A DNA stretch of 64,000 bases from Porphyrobacter sp. GTDB lineage: Bacteria > Pseudomonadota > Alphaproteobacteria > Sphingomonadales > Sphingomonadaceae. The DNA lies in contig JAGIBN010000011.1 of NCBI GenBank assembly GCA_017744315.1, forward strand, positions 1 to 64,000, read 5' to 3'. Position 1 is the stretch's first letter. Every line of letters begins with the position of its first letter. Below the pieces are notes generated by a model. The model did not search any database. It was not told the DNA's origin and saw only the letters and a list, made by a program, of their open reading frames with translations. Below, in pieces: positions 55,837-63,306 of this stretch. The translations under genes were made by a program, and so were the position numbers.

Positions 55837-56649
55837 GTGCAATTCAACATGAGCGACGCCTGGCGCGACGCCACGGCCATGATGGCCCGCAACCGCGAAG
55901 TTCTGCTGATCGTGGCGGGGTTGTTCTTCTTCGTGCCTAGCGCGGCGCTGGGTCTTGCAATGGGCGATCTGCAGGAGCTCATGGTAGCCAATCCCGAGAA
56001 CGCTTTCGAGGTGATGTCCGCGTTCTACGCCAGCTGGTGGTGGCTGATCTTGATCATGTCGATCGCCTCCATTGTCGGTTACCTGGCGCTGCTCGCCCTG
56101 CTGCGCGATCACAGCCGGCCGACCGTAGGCGAAGCGATCAAGATCGGCCTGCGCGGGCTTCTTACAGCGTTTGCCGTCGCCATTCTGGTATGGCTTGGGC
56201 TCGGTATCTTGCTCGGGCTGTTGATTTCGATCTCAGCGGTCGCCGGAAACTCCGCGATTGCCGTGCTGGTCGGTGCTGCCGCCTTGGTGCTGACAGTCTA
56301 CGTGGCGGTAAAGGTCTCGCTGACAGGCCCCGTGATCGCGATCGAGAAAATCTACAACCCGATCGCCGTGCTTTCCCGCGGCTGGCAGCTGACCAAGGGC
56401 AACAGCCTGCGCCTGTTCATGTTCTACCTGTTGTTGTTCGTCGCCTACATCGTGATCGCGACGGTACTCAGCGTCATCTCCGGGGTGCTGACCATCGCGC
56501 TCGGGCCAGACCTGGGATCGGCAGTCAATGCTGTGGTTTCAGGCGCCTTCAGCGCGGTCGTTTCGGTGGTGTTCGTCGCGGTCATCGCCGCCGCGCACCG
56601 CCAGCTTTCGGGGCCGTCGGTCGCCTCGGTGGGTGAAACCTTCGAATAA
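55837..56649 (+). CDS. Membrane protein, glycerophosphodiester phosphodiesterase membrane-domain-like
   Basis: A 270-residue protein with about six predicted helices, from [20 protein letters not shown] at the cytoplasmic N-terminus. The [23 protein letters not shown] segment followed by [16 protein letters not shown] resembles the membrane domain attached to GdpP-type glycerophosphoryl diester phosphodiesterases and free-standing relatives in sphingomonads; no phosphodiesterase domain is present, so catalysis is not implied. GTG 55837 with GGGGA upstream is preferred; ATG 55849 is an alternative. Ends at a strong hairpin shared with the convergent methyltransferase gene. Confidence 0.68.
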   Translation: MQFNMSDAWRDATAMMARNREVLLIVAGLFFFVPSAALGLAMGDLQELMVANPENAFEVMSAFYASWWWLILIMSIASIVGYLALLALLRDHSRPTVGEAIKIGLRGLLTAFAVAILVWLGLGILLGLLISISAVAGNSAIAVLVGAAALVLTVYVAVKVSLTGPVIAIEKIYNPIAVLSRGWQLTKGNSLRLFMFYLLLFVAYIVIATVLSVISGVLTIALGPDLGSAVNAVVSGAFSAVVSVVFVAVIAAAHRQLSGPSVASVGETFE

Positions 56650-56657
56650 GGCTGGAG

Positions 56658-56685
56658 ATCCCCCTCCTCACTGAAGGAGGGGGAT
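56658..56685. terminator. Bidirectional hairpin terminator
   Basis: A 10-base stem, ATCCCCCTCC and GGAGGGGGAT, closes an 8-base loop (TCACTGAA). It lies 9 bases after the plus-strand membrane gene and 6 bases before the stop end of the convergent methyltransferase gene, so it can serve both. The T-run is absent, as for the palindrome at 14253. Confidence 0.7.
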
Positions 56686-56690
56686 GATCC

Positions 56691-57317
56691 TCAAGCGGCC
56701 TTCCAGCCCCAGGCCAGCAGGCACGGCGGGATGTTGAGCCAGGTGAAACCGGTGTCCACCTTCTCGAAATGGCGAGCGGTCAGGTCACGCGCCACGGTGC
56801 TGAACTGATAGGTCAGGAACGCGCCGCCCTGGCGGACCACGCGATAAGTCGCGGCGGCGATCGAAGGGCCAACGCCTTCGGGCAAGGTCGAGAACGGCAG
56901 GCCCGAGAGGACGTAGTCCGCATGCTCATGCCCAAGCGAGCGGACGATTTCCTCGACATCCTCGGCCGAGCCGAGCACCGCATGGAAGCGGCTGTCGCGG
57001 ATGGTCTTCTTCAGATAGTCGATGAACAGGGGGTTGGTGTCGATTACCAGCAGTTCGCCACCGCGCGGTAACCGATCGAGCACAGGTCGGCAGAAGGTGC
57101 CGACACCAGGTCCGTATTCGACGAACAGCTTGCACTCATCCCACTTCACCGGTTCGAGCATTCTGTCGATGGTCGACTTCGATGACGGGATGATCGAGCC
57201 AACCATGCGCGGGTGTTCAAGGAACCCCTGAAAGAACACGCCCGCCGGCCCCAGCGCCTGCTTAACACGCTGCCGGAGCCCGGAGCGACGCTCCTCGGCT
57301 AACTCGCTGCCATTCAT
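56691..57317 (-). CDS. Phospholipid N-methyltransferase-like SAM enzyme (PmtA type)
   Basis: A 208-residue class I methyltransferase. GVFFQGFLEHPRMVGSIIPS and SKSTIDRML form the N-terminal helix seen in PmtA, motif I is LFVEYGPGVGTFCRPVLDRL, motif II region LLVIDTNPLFIDYLKK, and YVLSGLPFSTLP precedes the C-terminal part. PmtA methylates phosphatidylethanolamine towards phosphatidylcholine at the membrane face; rRNA adenine methyltransferases share the early motifs, so the substrate is inferred. ATG 57317 is used; 50 codons upstream are unlike the family. Confidence 0.75.
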   Translation of the reverse strand: MNGSELAEERRSGLRQRVKQALGPAGVFFQGFLEHPRMVGSIIPSSKSTIDRMLEPVKWDECKLFVEYGPGVGTFCRPVLDRLPRGGELLVIDTNPLFIDYLKKTIRDSRFHAVLGSAEDVEEIVRSLGHEHADYVLSGLPFSTLPEGVGPSIAAATYRVVRQGGAFLTYQFSTVARDLTARHFEKVDTGFTWLNIPPCLLAWGWKAA

Positions 57318-57430
57318 GAGTAGGAACGCGCCCCTTTCATTGCGCCAAGCGCGGCCAAGCTTTGTTTGAGCACGCTCATGTTCGCTGGGGACTGGCAAAT
57401 AAGCCGGTCCAATGCAACCCGCAGCATTAC

Positions 57431-57775
57431 TTATAGGACCTCTTCGACCCGCTCCGCAGGGCGGCAAAGCCTGACGCCCCTCTCGGTTTCCACAAGCGGG
57501 CGTTCAATCAGAGCCGGCTCCGCCGCCATCGCATCGAGCACCGTGTCGTCGCTCGCGGAAGGCAGTCCGCGCTCGTCGGCATCGGTGCCGCGCCGGCGCA
57601 AACCCTCGCTCGGGGCCATGCCCGCATCGCGATAGAGCTGCGCGAGCTTTTCACGGCTCGGCGGTTGCTTGAGGTATTCGACCACGGTGAGGTCGAGATC
57701 GCCCTGCTCCTGCAGCCGCGCGAGAACCTTGCGCGAGGTGCCGCAGTTGGGGTTGTGCCAGATCGTCGCTTTCAC
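57431..57775 (-). CDS. ArsC-family reductase (Spx/ArsC fold)
   Basis: A 114-residue thioredoxin-fold protein with IWHNPNCGTSRKVLARL at the N-terminus, the cysteine being the ArsC catalytic residue, and VEYLKQPPSREKLAQLYRDA and PLVETERGVRLCRP following. The RPLVE... block with arginine matches glutaredoxin-dependent arsenate reductases and the related YffB group. Neither arsenite pump nor ArsR regulator lies nearby, so a function in arsenate resistance is uncertain. Short gap (15 bases) to the upstream [2Fe-2S] gene on the same strand. Confidence 0.85.
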   Translation of the reverse strand: MKATIWHNPNCGTSRKVLARLQEQGDLDLTVVEYLKQPPSREKLAQLYRDAGMAPSEGLRRRGTDADERGLPSASDDTVLDAMAAEPALIERPLVETERGVRLCRPAERVEEVL

Positions 57776-57790
57776 AAGTCGTTCCTTCGA

Positions 57791-58327
57791 TTAGTCCGCG
57801 CGCATAGCCGGCACGGCCGCCGCCGCATCCTGGGCATCGATGCCCGGTGCCGGAGCAGCGCTGATCCGCTCCGCCCGGCGCGTAACCCGTCCCGCTCGCT
57901 GGATCGCCCGAACGAGACGGGGATAAACGCCGCAGCGGCACAAGTTGGTGATCGCCTGCTTGATCTGTTCTTCCGAGGGATCGGCATTGGTCGCCAGCAA
58001 AGCCGATGCAGCCATGACGATGCCCGGCGTGCAGAACCCGCACTGGATCGCCTGCTCTGCCACCAGCGCCTGCTGGACCGGATGCGAGCGGTCGCGCGAC
58101 AGGCCTTCGACGGTGACGACCACGCGCCCTTCGCATTCGGCCAGCGTGACGAGACAGCTCCGCAGCGCTTCACCGTCGATCAGCACCATGCACGCGCCGC
58201 AGTCACCAACGCCGCAGCCATACTTGGTCCCGGTAAGATTCGCCGCATCGCGCAGCGCCCACAGCAACGGGGTCTGCGGGTCCATGTTGAAGCGGACCGG
58301 GCGGTCGTTGACGGTGAGATCGGTCAT
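57791..58327 (-). CDS. Xanthine-dehydrogenase-family [2Fe-2S] subunit, solitary
   Basis: A 178-residue electron-transfer subunit. The plant-type cluster is CGVGDCGACMVLIDG with a later SCLV cysteine, and the second cluster is CGFCTPGIVM plus CRCGVYPRL, the same double cluster as in IorA/aldehyde dehydrogenase small subunits. The C-terminal 35 residues are an Arg/Ala-rich tail beyond the usual end. The molybdopterin large subunit normally encoded next to it is absent from the neighbourhood: upstream is a class II aldolase, downstream ArsC. It is either a scattered subunit partnering a distant large subunit, or a remnant. Confidence 0.88.
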   Translation of the reverse strand: MTDLTVNDRPVRFNMDPQTPLLWALRDAANLTGTKYGCGVGDCGACMVLIDGEALRSCLVTLAECEGRVVVTVEGLSRDRSHPVQQALVAEQAIQCGFCTPGIVMAASALLATNADPSEEQIKQAITNLCRCGVYPRLVRAIQRAGRVTRRAERISAAPAPGIDAQDAAAAVPAMRAD

Positions 58328-58382
58328 GCTTCGGAGGAACAGCGTCCGTCGGGGCTAAGCCTGGCCCTGTGCTTGGAACTGC

Positions 58383-59138
58383 TCACTCGCGCCAGCTCCG
58401 GTCGATGGTGTCGAGCTTGCGGGTCCATGCCTCGAAATCGGCCCTGCCGAAATCCTTGAGTGCGACCTGGTCGCGATCGCGCTGGTGTACCGCGACGACT
58501 TCGGGCGGAACGCGGATCGGCTTGCCAAGCGCGCTGGTCTTGACCTGAATCTCGCAGGCCCGCTGAAGCATGTAGTAGTTGAGGAACATCTCGTAGAGCG
58601 TCGCCCCCAGCACCACTGGCCCGTGATTACGCAGCATCAGCACGCGGTTATCGCCGAGGTTCTCGAGCAGGCGCACGCCCTCCTCGGCTCGCACGGTGAT
58701 GCCTTCGAAGTCATGATAGCCGACGCTGCCTTCGAAGAAGCAAGCGTAGAAGTTCGTCGGCGTCAGCCCGTCTTCGCTCGAGCACACGGCCATCGTGTCG
58801 GGCGTATGCGTGTGGACGATCGCGTGCGCCCAATCGATGTTCTGGTGGAAGCAGGCGTGCTGGGTGAAGCCCGCCTTGTTCACCGGATAGGGGCTGCCGC
58901 AGAGCTTGTTGCCCTCGGAATCGATCTTCACGAGGTTGGACGCGGTGACTTCCGACCACAGCAGGCCATAGGGATTGATGAGGAACGCCTCTTCGCCCGG
59001 CACCCGCACGGTGATGTGGTTATAGATCGACTCGGACCAGCCCATCATGTCGAAGATGCGATAGCAGGCCGCCAGCTCTTGCCGGGCGGTCCATTCCGCT
59101 TCGCTGCAATCCGAATTGCGCCTGAGTTGGGTAGCCAT
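58383..59138 (-). CDS. Class II aldolase/adducin family protein
   Basis: A 251-residue protein of the L-fuculose-phosphate aldolase/RhaD/adducin family. Zinc ligands are in IVHTHTPDTMAV and LRNHGPVVLG, with SESIYNHITVRVPG and NPYGLLWSEVTASNL near the start. Bacterial members include sugar-phosphate aldolases and enzymes acting on non-phosphorylated hydroxyketones, so the substrate is open. It begins 3 bases after the stop of a 31-residue membrane peptide gene and is divergent from the VOC/MFS/cupin operon, likely part of the same pathway. Confidence 0.9.
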   Translation of the reverse strand: MATQLRRNSDCSEAEWTARQELAACYRIFDMMGWSESIYNHITVRVPGEEAFLINPYGLLWSEVTASNLVKIDSEGNKLCGSPYPVNKAGFTQHACFHQNIDWAHAIVHTHTPDTMAVCSSEDGLTPTNFYACFFEGSVGYHDFEGITVRAEEGVRLLENLGDNRVLMLRNHGPVVLGATLYEMFLNYYMLQRACEIQVKTSALGKPIRVPPEVVAVHQRDRDQVALKDFGRADFEAWTRKLDTIDRSWRE

Positions 59139-59141
59139 GGC

Positions 59142-59237
59142 TTACTTGCCTTTGATCAAGTTGAGGCCCGTCCATACGGCGAAGACCGAGGCCGCGGCCA
59201 GCATCAGGAAAATCGCAATCAACACCACGGTGGCCAT
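59142..59237 (-). CDS. 31-residue single-helix membrane peptide
   Basis: A short frame from ATG 59237 encodes MATVVLIAIFLMLAAASVFA followed by VWTGLNLIKGK and TAA. The centre is one hydrophobic helix and the end is basic, so the orientation should be N-out/C-in by the positive-inside rule. GGAGAGAGG lies 5 bases upstream of the ATG, a strong ribosome site, and the stop is followed after 3 bases by the aldolase ATG, which argues for a real, coupled gene. I recognise no family. Such peptides often regulate or stabilise a transporter. Confidence 0.68.
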   Translation of the reverse strand: MATVVLIAIFLMLAAASVFAVWTGLNLIKGK

Positions 59238-59295
59238 GGACCTCTCTCCTCTTCGCATCCGATCTAGCACGGCGTGATTGACTTTGTCGCGCCGA

Positions 59296-59315
59296 TTGGC
59301 GAGCGATGACGCCAA
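59296..59315. promoter_or_regulatory. Inverted repeat TTGGCG-N8-CGCCAA in divergent promoter
   Basis: Perfect 6-base arms surround AGCGATGA, 58 bases upstream of the membrane peptide start and 38 bases upstream of the VOC gene start. It is the clearest dyad in the 116-base divergent region and could bind a GntR-, IclR- or TetR-type regulator controlling both operons. No regulator gene lies within the window part of the cluster. Confidence 0.4.
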
Positions 59316-59353
59316 CTGGCGCCCCGACGGTACGAGGGCCCGCGGGAGAAATG

Positions 59354-59899
59354 ATGTCTGGTAATCTTGGTTACGGCCAACCGATGGGCGGCGTGGCGCA
59401 AACGGCGTTTATCGTCCCCGACCTGAAGCAGGCGATCCACCACTGGGTCGCCAACATGCGGGCCGGTCCGTTCTTCGTGCTGCCCAACTTCCTCGTTCCG
59501 GGGCAGACCTATCGCGGCGAGGAATCGCGCGCCGATATCACCATTGCCATGGGCTTCGCCGGGCACATGCTGATCGAACTGATCCAGCCGCTGGATGACG
59601 AGCCTTCGGTCTATCGCGAGACGATCGAGCTGCGCGGCTTCGGCTTCCACCACTTCGGCATCGCCTGCGCCAACGTCGACGCAGACAGCCTGGAATATCA
59701 GTCGCGCGGCTATCACGAGGCATTCCGCGCTTCGGTGCCGACGGGCGGCGAGGTGGTCTATCTCGACAACGGCACCGGAGCGCAGCTCGGCTTTGTCGAA
59801 TTGCTGCCGGTGACCCCGGGCATGGACCAGACCTTCACGCGTTTCTGGGAAGCGAGCCTTGGTTGGGACGGGACCGATCCGATCCGCAGCTTCCTCTGA
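59354..59899 (+). CDS. VOC (glyoxalase/bleomycin) family protein
   Basis: A 181-residue protein with the two beta-alpha-beta3 units of the vicinal oxygen chelate fold: GVAQTAFIVPDLKQAIHHWV begins the first, and FHHFGIACANVDADSLEY the second; histidines and a C-terminal GFVELLP glutamate are in metal-ligand positions. Members include dioxygenases, epimerases and thiol transferases. An ATG at 59351 abuts the chosen one; GGGAG is upstream of both. First gene of the VOC-MFS-cupin-cupin-SDR-ADH run; 52 bases precede the MFS start. Confidence 0.88.
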   Translation: MSGNLGYGQPMGGVAQTAFIVPDLKQAIHHWVANMRAGPFFVLPNFLVPGQTYRGEESRADITIAMGFAGHMLIELIQPLDDEPSVYRETIELRGFGFHHFGIACANVDADSLEYQSRGYHEAFRASVPTGGEVVYLDNGTGAQLGFVELLPVTPGMDQTFTRFWEASLGWDGTDPIRSFL

Positions 59900-59951
59900 T
59901 CAACAATCAAGAACGATAATTGCCGCACGAGAAGCGGTCGGGAGAATCGGA

Positions 59952-61214
59952 ATGCAGCCAAGCGCCACCACCCAGACGGGGAACTGGGTGAACAATTCGG
60001 CCGGGTACCAGGTCCTGCTGGTATTCCTGCTGAGCCTCAACTTCGGGATCGTATTCTTCGACCGGCAGGCGCTCAACGTGCTGATGCCGTCGGTGCAGCC
60101 CGAGCTCGGCCTGACGCAGACGCAGATCGGCATCATCGCGGGCGGCCTCAGCTTCTCGTGGGCGATCGCGGCGTTCTTCTACGGCCGGCTGTCCGACTCG
60201 ATCGGCAAGCGCAAGATCCTGCTGGTTCTCGCGACGCTGGCATTCTCGTTCTGCTCGTTCCTGACCGGCCTTGCCTCCAGCTTCGCGCTGCTGCTCGGCG
60301 CGCGGTTGCTGATGGGTGCGGCTGAAGGCGGCGTCATGCCGATCAGCCATGCCATGGTCGCGAGCGAGGTCGATCCGAAGCGGCGCGGCCTGGCGCAGGG
60401 CGTGGCGCAGAACATGGGCTCGAACCTGCTCGGCAGCTTCGCGGCGCCGGTGGTGCTGGTTGCCTTTGCCCACGCCTTCGGCTGGCGCGAGGCGTTCTTC
60501 CTCGCCGGTATCCCGGGCATCATCAGCGCGATCATCATCTGGTTCATGCTCAAGGAGCCCGTGCCGCTGCCGAAGCCGGTGGCAACCGAGACGTCGATGA
60601 GCATCCCCGAGGCGATCAAGGTCCGCAACATGTGGGTCTGCGTCGTGGTCGGCGTGTTGATGGTCGGCCACTTCGTGACCACCTGGGCCTTCATGCCGCT
60701 GTTCCTGGTGCAAGAGCGCGGCTTCGACGAAACCACCGCAAGCTGGCTGATGGGTTCGCTCGGTATCGCCGCGTTCGTCTACAGCTTCGCAGTGTCGGGC
60801 CTGTCCGACATCATCGGCCGCAAGCCCGTAATGGTGGTCCTGCCGTTCCTGTCGGTTCTTGGTCCTCTCGGAGCCCTGTACTTCGACGGGCCTGCCTATC
60901 TCATGGCCGGGATCTTCGTGGTCGGCTGGGCCGTGAACGGGATCTTCCCGATCTTCATGGCCACCATCCCGTCGGAGAGCTTCGACGCCCGCCACCATGC
61001 GACCGTGCTCGGCCTCGCGATGGGTTCGTGCGAAATCCTCGGCGGCGTGTTCGGCCCGCCGATCGCCGGCGCGCTCAACGACGCATTCGGCAACTCCACC
61101 TTCCTGTGGATGTTGCTGGTCCTTGCAGTGGTCAGCGGCTTCGTCGCCATGGCCCTCAAGGAAACCGCGCCGGCTGTGCTGGCGCGGCGCGGCCTCACCC
61201 CGGCCGTCGCGTAA
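59952..61214 (+). CDS. MFS transporter (ACS-like), catabolic cluster
   Basis: A 420-residue permease with 12 predicted helices. FGIVFFDRQALNVLMPSVQP, with DRxxL in helix 1, and FYGRLSDSIGKRKILLV, motif A, are typical of ACS importers of organic and aromatic acids; EGGVMPISHAMVASEVDPKR is the usual helix 4 loop. GGGAGAATC precedes the ATG at 59952. It lies between the VOC gene and the two cupins, 11 bases before the first, so it probably brings in the substrate of this pathway. Confidence 0.9.
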   Translation: MQPSATTQTGNWVNNSAGYQVLLVFLLSLNFGIVFFDRQALNVLMPSVQPELGLTQTQIGIIAGGLSFSWAIAAFFYGRLSDSIGKRKILLVLATLAFSFCSFLTGLASSFALLLGARLLMGAAEGGVMPISHAMVASEVDPKRRGLAQGVAQNMGSNLLGSFAAPVVLVAFAHAFGWREAFFLAGIPGIISAIIIWFMLKEPVPLPKPVATETSMSIPEAIKVRNMWVCVVVGVLMVGHFVTTWAFMPLFLVQERGFDETTASWLMGSLGIAAFVYSFAVSGLSDIIGRKPVMVVLPFLSVLGPLGALYFDGPAYLMAGIFVVGWAVNGIFPIFMATIPSESFDARHHATVLGLAMGSCEILGGVFGPPIAGALNDAFGNSTFLWMLLVLAVVSGFVAMALKETAPAVLARRGLTPAVA

Positions 61215-61225
61215 GGAGATCCCCC

Positions 61226-61771
61226 ATGCCTGAGACGCCAACAACCGAACCCTGGGCCGGAACTCCGCCAGTCCCACACGCCTTCCGCCCCGGCTCCAAG
61301 CCCGAGGCCTACTTCGCCAAGATCGCCGAGGGTGACGAACGCCTGTGGGTGCCGATCGGGCGGCCGATGGTGGAGGAAGTCTATTCGAAGCCGGTGTGGA
61401 TCAGCCCGACGCTCAACATGTGGGCGGACGTGCTGATGGCCAAGAAGCCGTGCATCGTGAACCGGCACTATCACCCGAAGCCGATCTGGGCCTACACGAT
61501 CAGCGGCAAATGGGCGTACCTCGAACATGAGTGGACCGCGACCGAGGGCGACTTTATCTTCGAGACGCCGGGCGAGAGCCACACGCTCGTCTCCTACGAG
61601 CATCCCGATCCGATGAAGGTGTTCTTCGTCGTGTCGGGGCCGCTGATGTGGCTCGATGAGCAGGGCAACACGGTCGGTCACTACGACGTGTTCGACTACA
61701 TGCGCGATGCCCGTGCCCACTACAAAGAGGTCGGCATCGCAGATGACTACCTCGACAGTCTGATCCGCTAG
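61226..61771 (+). CDS. Cupin, 2,4'-dihydroxyacetophenone dioxygenase family (copy 1)
   Basis: A 181-residue cupin. The metal region NRHYHPKPIWAYTISGKW and the second motif GDFIFETPGESHTLVSYEH give the usual His/His/Glu/His set; NMWADVLMAKKP precedes it. The organisation matches dioxygenases related to the 2,4'-dihydroxyacetophenone C-C cleaving enzyme, a non-haem iron enzyme that splits the bond next to a ketone. AAGGAG lies 6 bases before ATG 61226, overlapping the end of the MFS operon gene. A second, diverged copy follows. Confidence 0.82.
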   Translation: MPETPTTEPWAGTPPVPHAFRPGSKPEAYFAKIAEGDERLWVPIGRPMVEEVYSKPVWISPTLNMWADVLMAKKPCIVNRHYHPKPIWAYTISGKWAYLEHEWTATEGDFIFETPGESHTLVSYEHPDPMKVFFVVSGPLMWLDEQGNTVGHYDVFDYMRDARAHYKEVGIADDYLDSLIR

Positions 61772-61783
61772 AAGGAACCCGCC

Positions 61784-62323
61784 ATGGCCACGCAGATGAA
61801 GGCCCCGCCGTCGACCAAGAAGGCGATCGTCGAAGTCCCGTTCAACTACCGCTCGCTGGTGGAAAAGTACTCTCCTGGTGGCCGCTATGTCGACGCTCAG
61901 ACCGATGTCGACAGCCCCTGGGTCCCGTTCGGCGAAACCGCCGCAATCAAGCACCTGGCGTTCGACGTGCGGCGCAACCTGTTCTCGAACATCCTGTGGG
62001 TGAAGGGTCCGGGCACGATCGGCACGCACTTCCATCGCGGCACGATCACCATGGTCGTGCTCGAAGGTTCGGTCCGCTATCTCGAATACGACTGGGTGGC
62101 GACGCCGGGCGGGCTGATCCTGGAGGTTCCGGGTGAGAGCCATACCCTCGTCACCGAGCATCCCGATGGCGTGAAGCTGTTCGGCTGGATGGAAGGCCCG
62201 ATCGAGTTCTACGACGAGAACGCAGTGCTGATCGAAACCACCGATGTGTGGTGGATGATGAACCACTACGAAAGCTACTGCAAAGAGAACGGCATCGCGA
62301 TCAACCCGAAGCTCTATCTCTAA
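61784..62323 (+). CDS. Cupin, 2,4'-dihydroxyacetophenone dioxygenase family (copy 2)
   Basis: A 179-residue cupin paralogous to the gene 12 bases upstream: VPFGETAAIKHLAFDVRRNL then GTHFHRGTITMVVLEGSVRY and GGLILEVPGESHTLVTEHPD keep the same metal motifs, and SHTLV plus PxxVKLFGWMEGPIEF match the copy-1 SHTLV...MKVFFVVSGPLMW. The central motif GTHFHRG differs from NRHYHPK, which suggests different substrates or a heteromer. GGAACC precedes ATG 61784, and the REPIN follows its stop. Confidence 0.82.
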   Translation: MATQMKAPPSTKKAIVEVPFNYRSLVEKYSPGGRYVDAQTDVDSPWVPFGETAAIKHLAFDVRRNLFSNILWVKGPGTIGTHFHRGTITMVVLEGSVRYLEYDWVATPGGLILEVPGESHTLVTEHPDGVKLFGWMEGPIEFYDENAVLIETTDVWWMMNHYESYCKENGIAINPKLYL

Positions 62324-62344
62324 ACATCAGCTCTGCATCCAAAC

Positions 62345-62420
62345 GTCACCCCGGCGCAGGCCAAGGTCTCGTTAGGCAAAGTCCAATCTCATGCGAGGTC
62401 CCGGTCTTCACCGGGATGAC
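62345..62420. repeat. REPIN-like element: two inverted REP units
   Basis: A 27-base unit at 62345-62371 (starting GTCACCCCGG) is matched in inverted orientation by 62394-62420 (reverse complement starts GTCATCCCGG); about 20 of 27 positions agree, both end CTCG, and 22 bases separate them. The second unit also has its own hairpin CCCGGT-CTTC-ACCGGG. Such pairs of GTCATCCCGG units occur between genes across sphingomonad genomes. It interrupts the cupin-SDR junction. Confidence 0.72.
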
Positions 62421-62432
62421 GAAGGAAATCGA

Positions 62433-63275
62433 ATGAAGACCCTCGACCAGTTCGACATCAAGGGCCGCTCGGCACTCGTCACCGGCGCGGCCAGCGGCAT
62501 CGGCCTCGCTTATGCGGAGTGCATGGCCGAAGCCGGCGCCAAGGTGACGCTGACCGACATCGACGCCGAAGGCGCCGCGCGCGAGGCTCAGCGGCTGGTC
62601 AACGAAGGTTACGAAGCGCGGTTCGGCGTCTGCGACGTGTCCAAGCTCGATCAGGTCGCCAAAGTGTTCGACGATCACGTTCATGCCTATGGCGGCTGCG
62701 ACATCGTCTTCGCCAATGCCGGGCTCGATGTCGGCAACGGCTTCTGGACCCCCGAGGGCAACCGCAATCCGGACGGGCAGCTTGACGTCTACGATCCCGA
62801 CCGTTGGTACAAGTCGATCGGCATCAACCTGACGGGCGCATTCCACACCGTGCGCGAAGCATCGCGCGTGATGAAGGCCAACAAGCAGCGCCGCGGTGGC
62901 AGCATCGTGATCACCAGCTCGAACGCGGCCGAGGTCAACGAGGCGATCGTGGGCGTGCCCTACATGGCGGCCAAGGCCGGCGTGAAGCACTTCATGCGCC
63001 ACGCCGCTTACGAGCTTGCGGCCTACGGCATCCGCGTGAACGCGATTGCTCCGGGGCCGTTCGTGACCAACATCGGCGATGGCTGGGTCAAGAAGAACCC
63101 GGCGGCCAAGGCTGCCTGGGACGAGCTGGTGCCGGTCGGCCGCATGGCGGAAACCTACCAGATCAAGCCGCTCGCGCTGCTGCTCGCGTCCGATGCCGGC
63201 AGCTACATGACCGGCGCCCACGTGATGATCGACGGCGGTATGCAGCTCGGTCCGGTGAAGCCGCTGAACGATTGA
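62433..63275 (+). CDS. Short-chain dehydrogenase/reductase (SDR)
   Basis: A 280-residue classical SDR. TGAASGIG is the coenzyme loop (about residues 18-25), TDIDAEG after strand 2 favours NAD(H), IVFANAGLD is the structural motif, and the active site is IVITSSN with YMAAK. A long loop after NAG (VGNGFWTPEGNRNPDGQLDV) is an extended substrate region seen in SDRs of the terpene and steroid-catabolic type. GAAGGAAA precedes ATG 62433. It is followed by the zinc dehydrogenase with 31 bases between. Confidence 0.9.
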   Translation: MKTLDQFDIKGRSALVTGAASGIGLAYAECMAEAGAKVTLTDIDAEGAAREAQRLVNEGYEARFGVCDVSKLDQVAKVFDDHVHAYGGCDIVFANAGLDVGNGFWTPEGNRNPDGQLDVYDPDRWYKSIGINLTGAFHTVREASRVMKANKQRRGGSIVITSSNAAEVNEAIVGVPYMAAKAGVKHFMRHAAYELAAYGIRVNAIAPGPFVTNIGDGWVKKNPAAKAAWDELVPVGRMAETYQIKPLALLLASDAGSYMTGAHVMIDGGMQLGPVKPLND

Positions 63276-63306
63276 TTCTCCCCAAGCGGGGGGATCGAAG
63301 GAATTG

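Noticed and set aside
63277..63296. CCCC/GGGG hairpin between the SDR and zinc dehydrogenase genes
   Set aside because: The stem is only about 5-6 bases and overlaps the ribosome-site region of the next gene; not convincing as a terminator.
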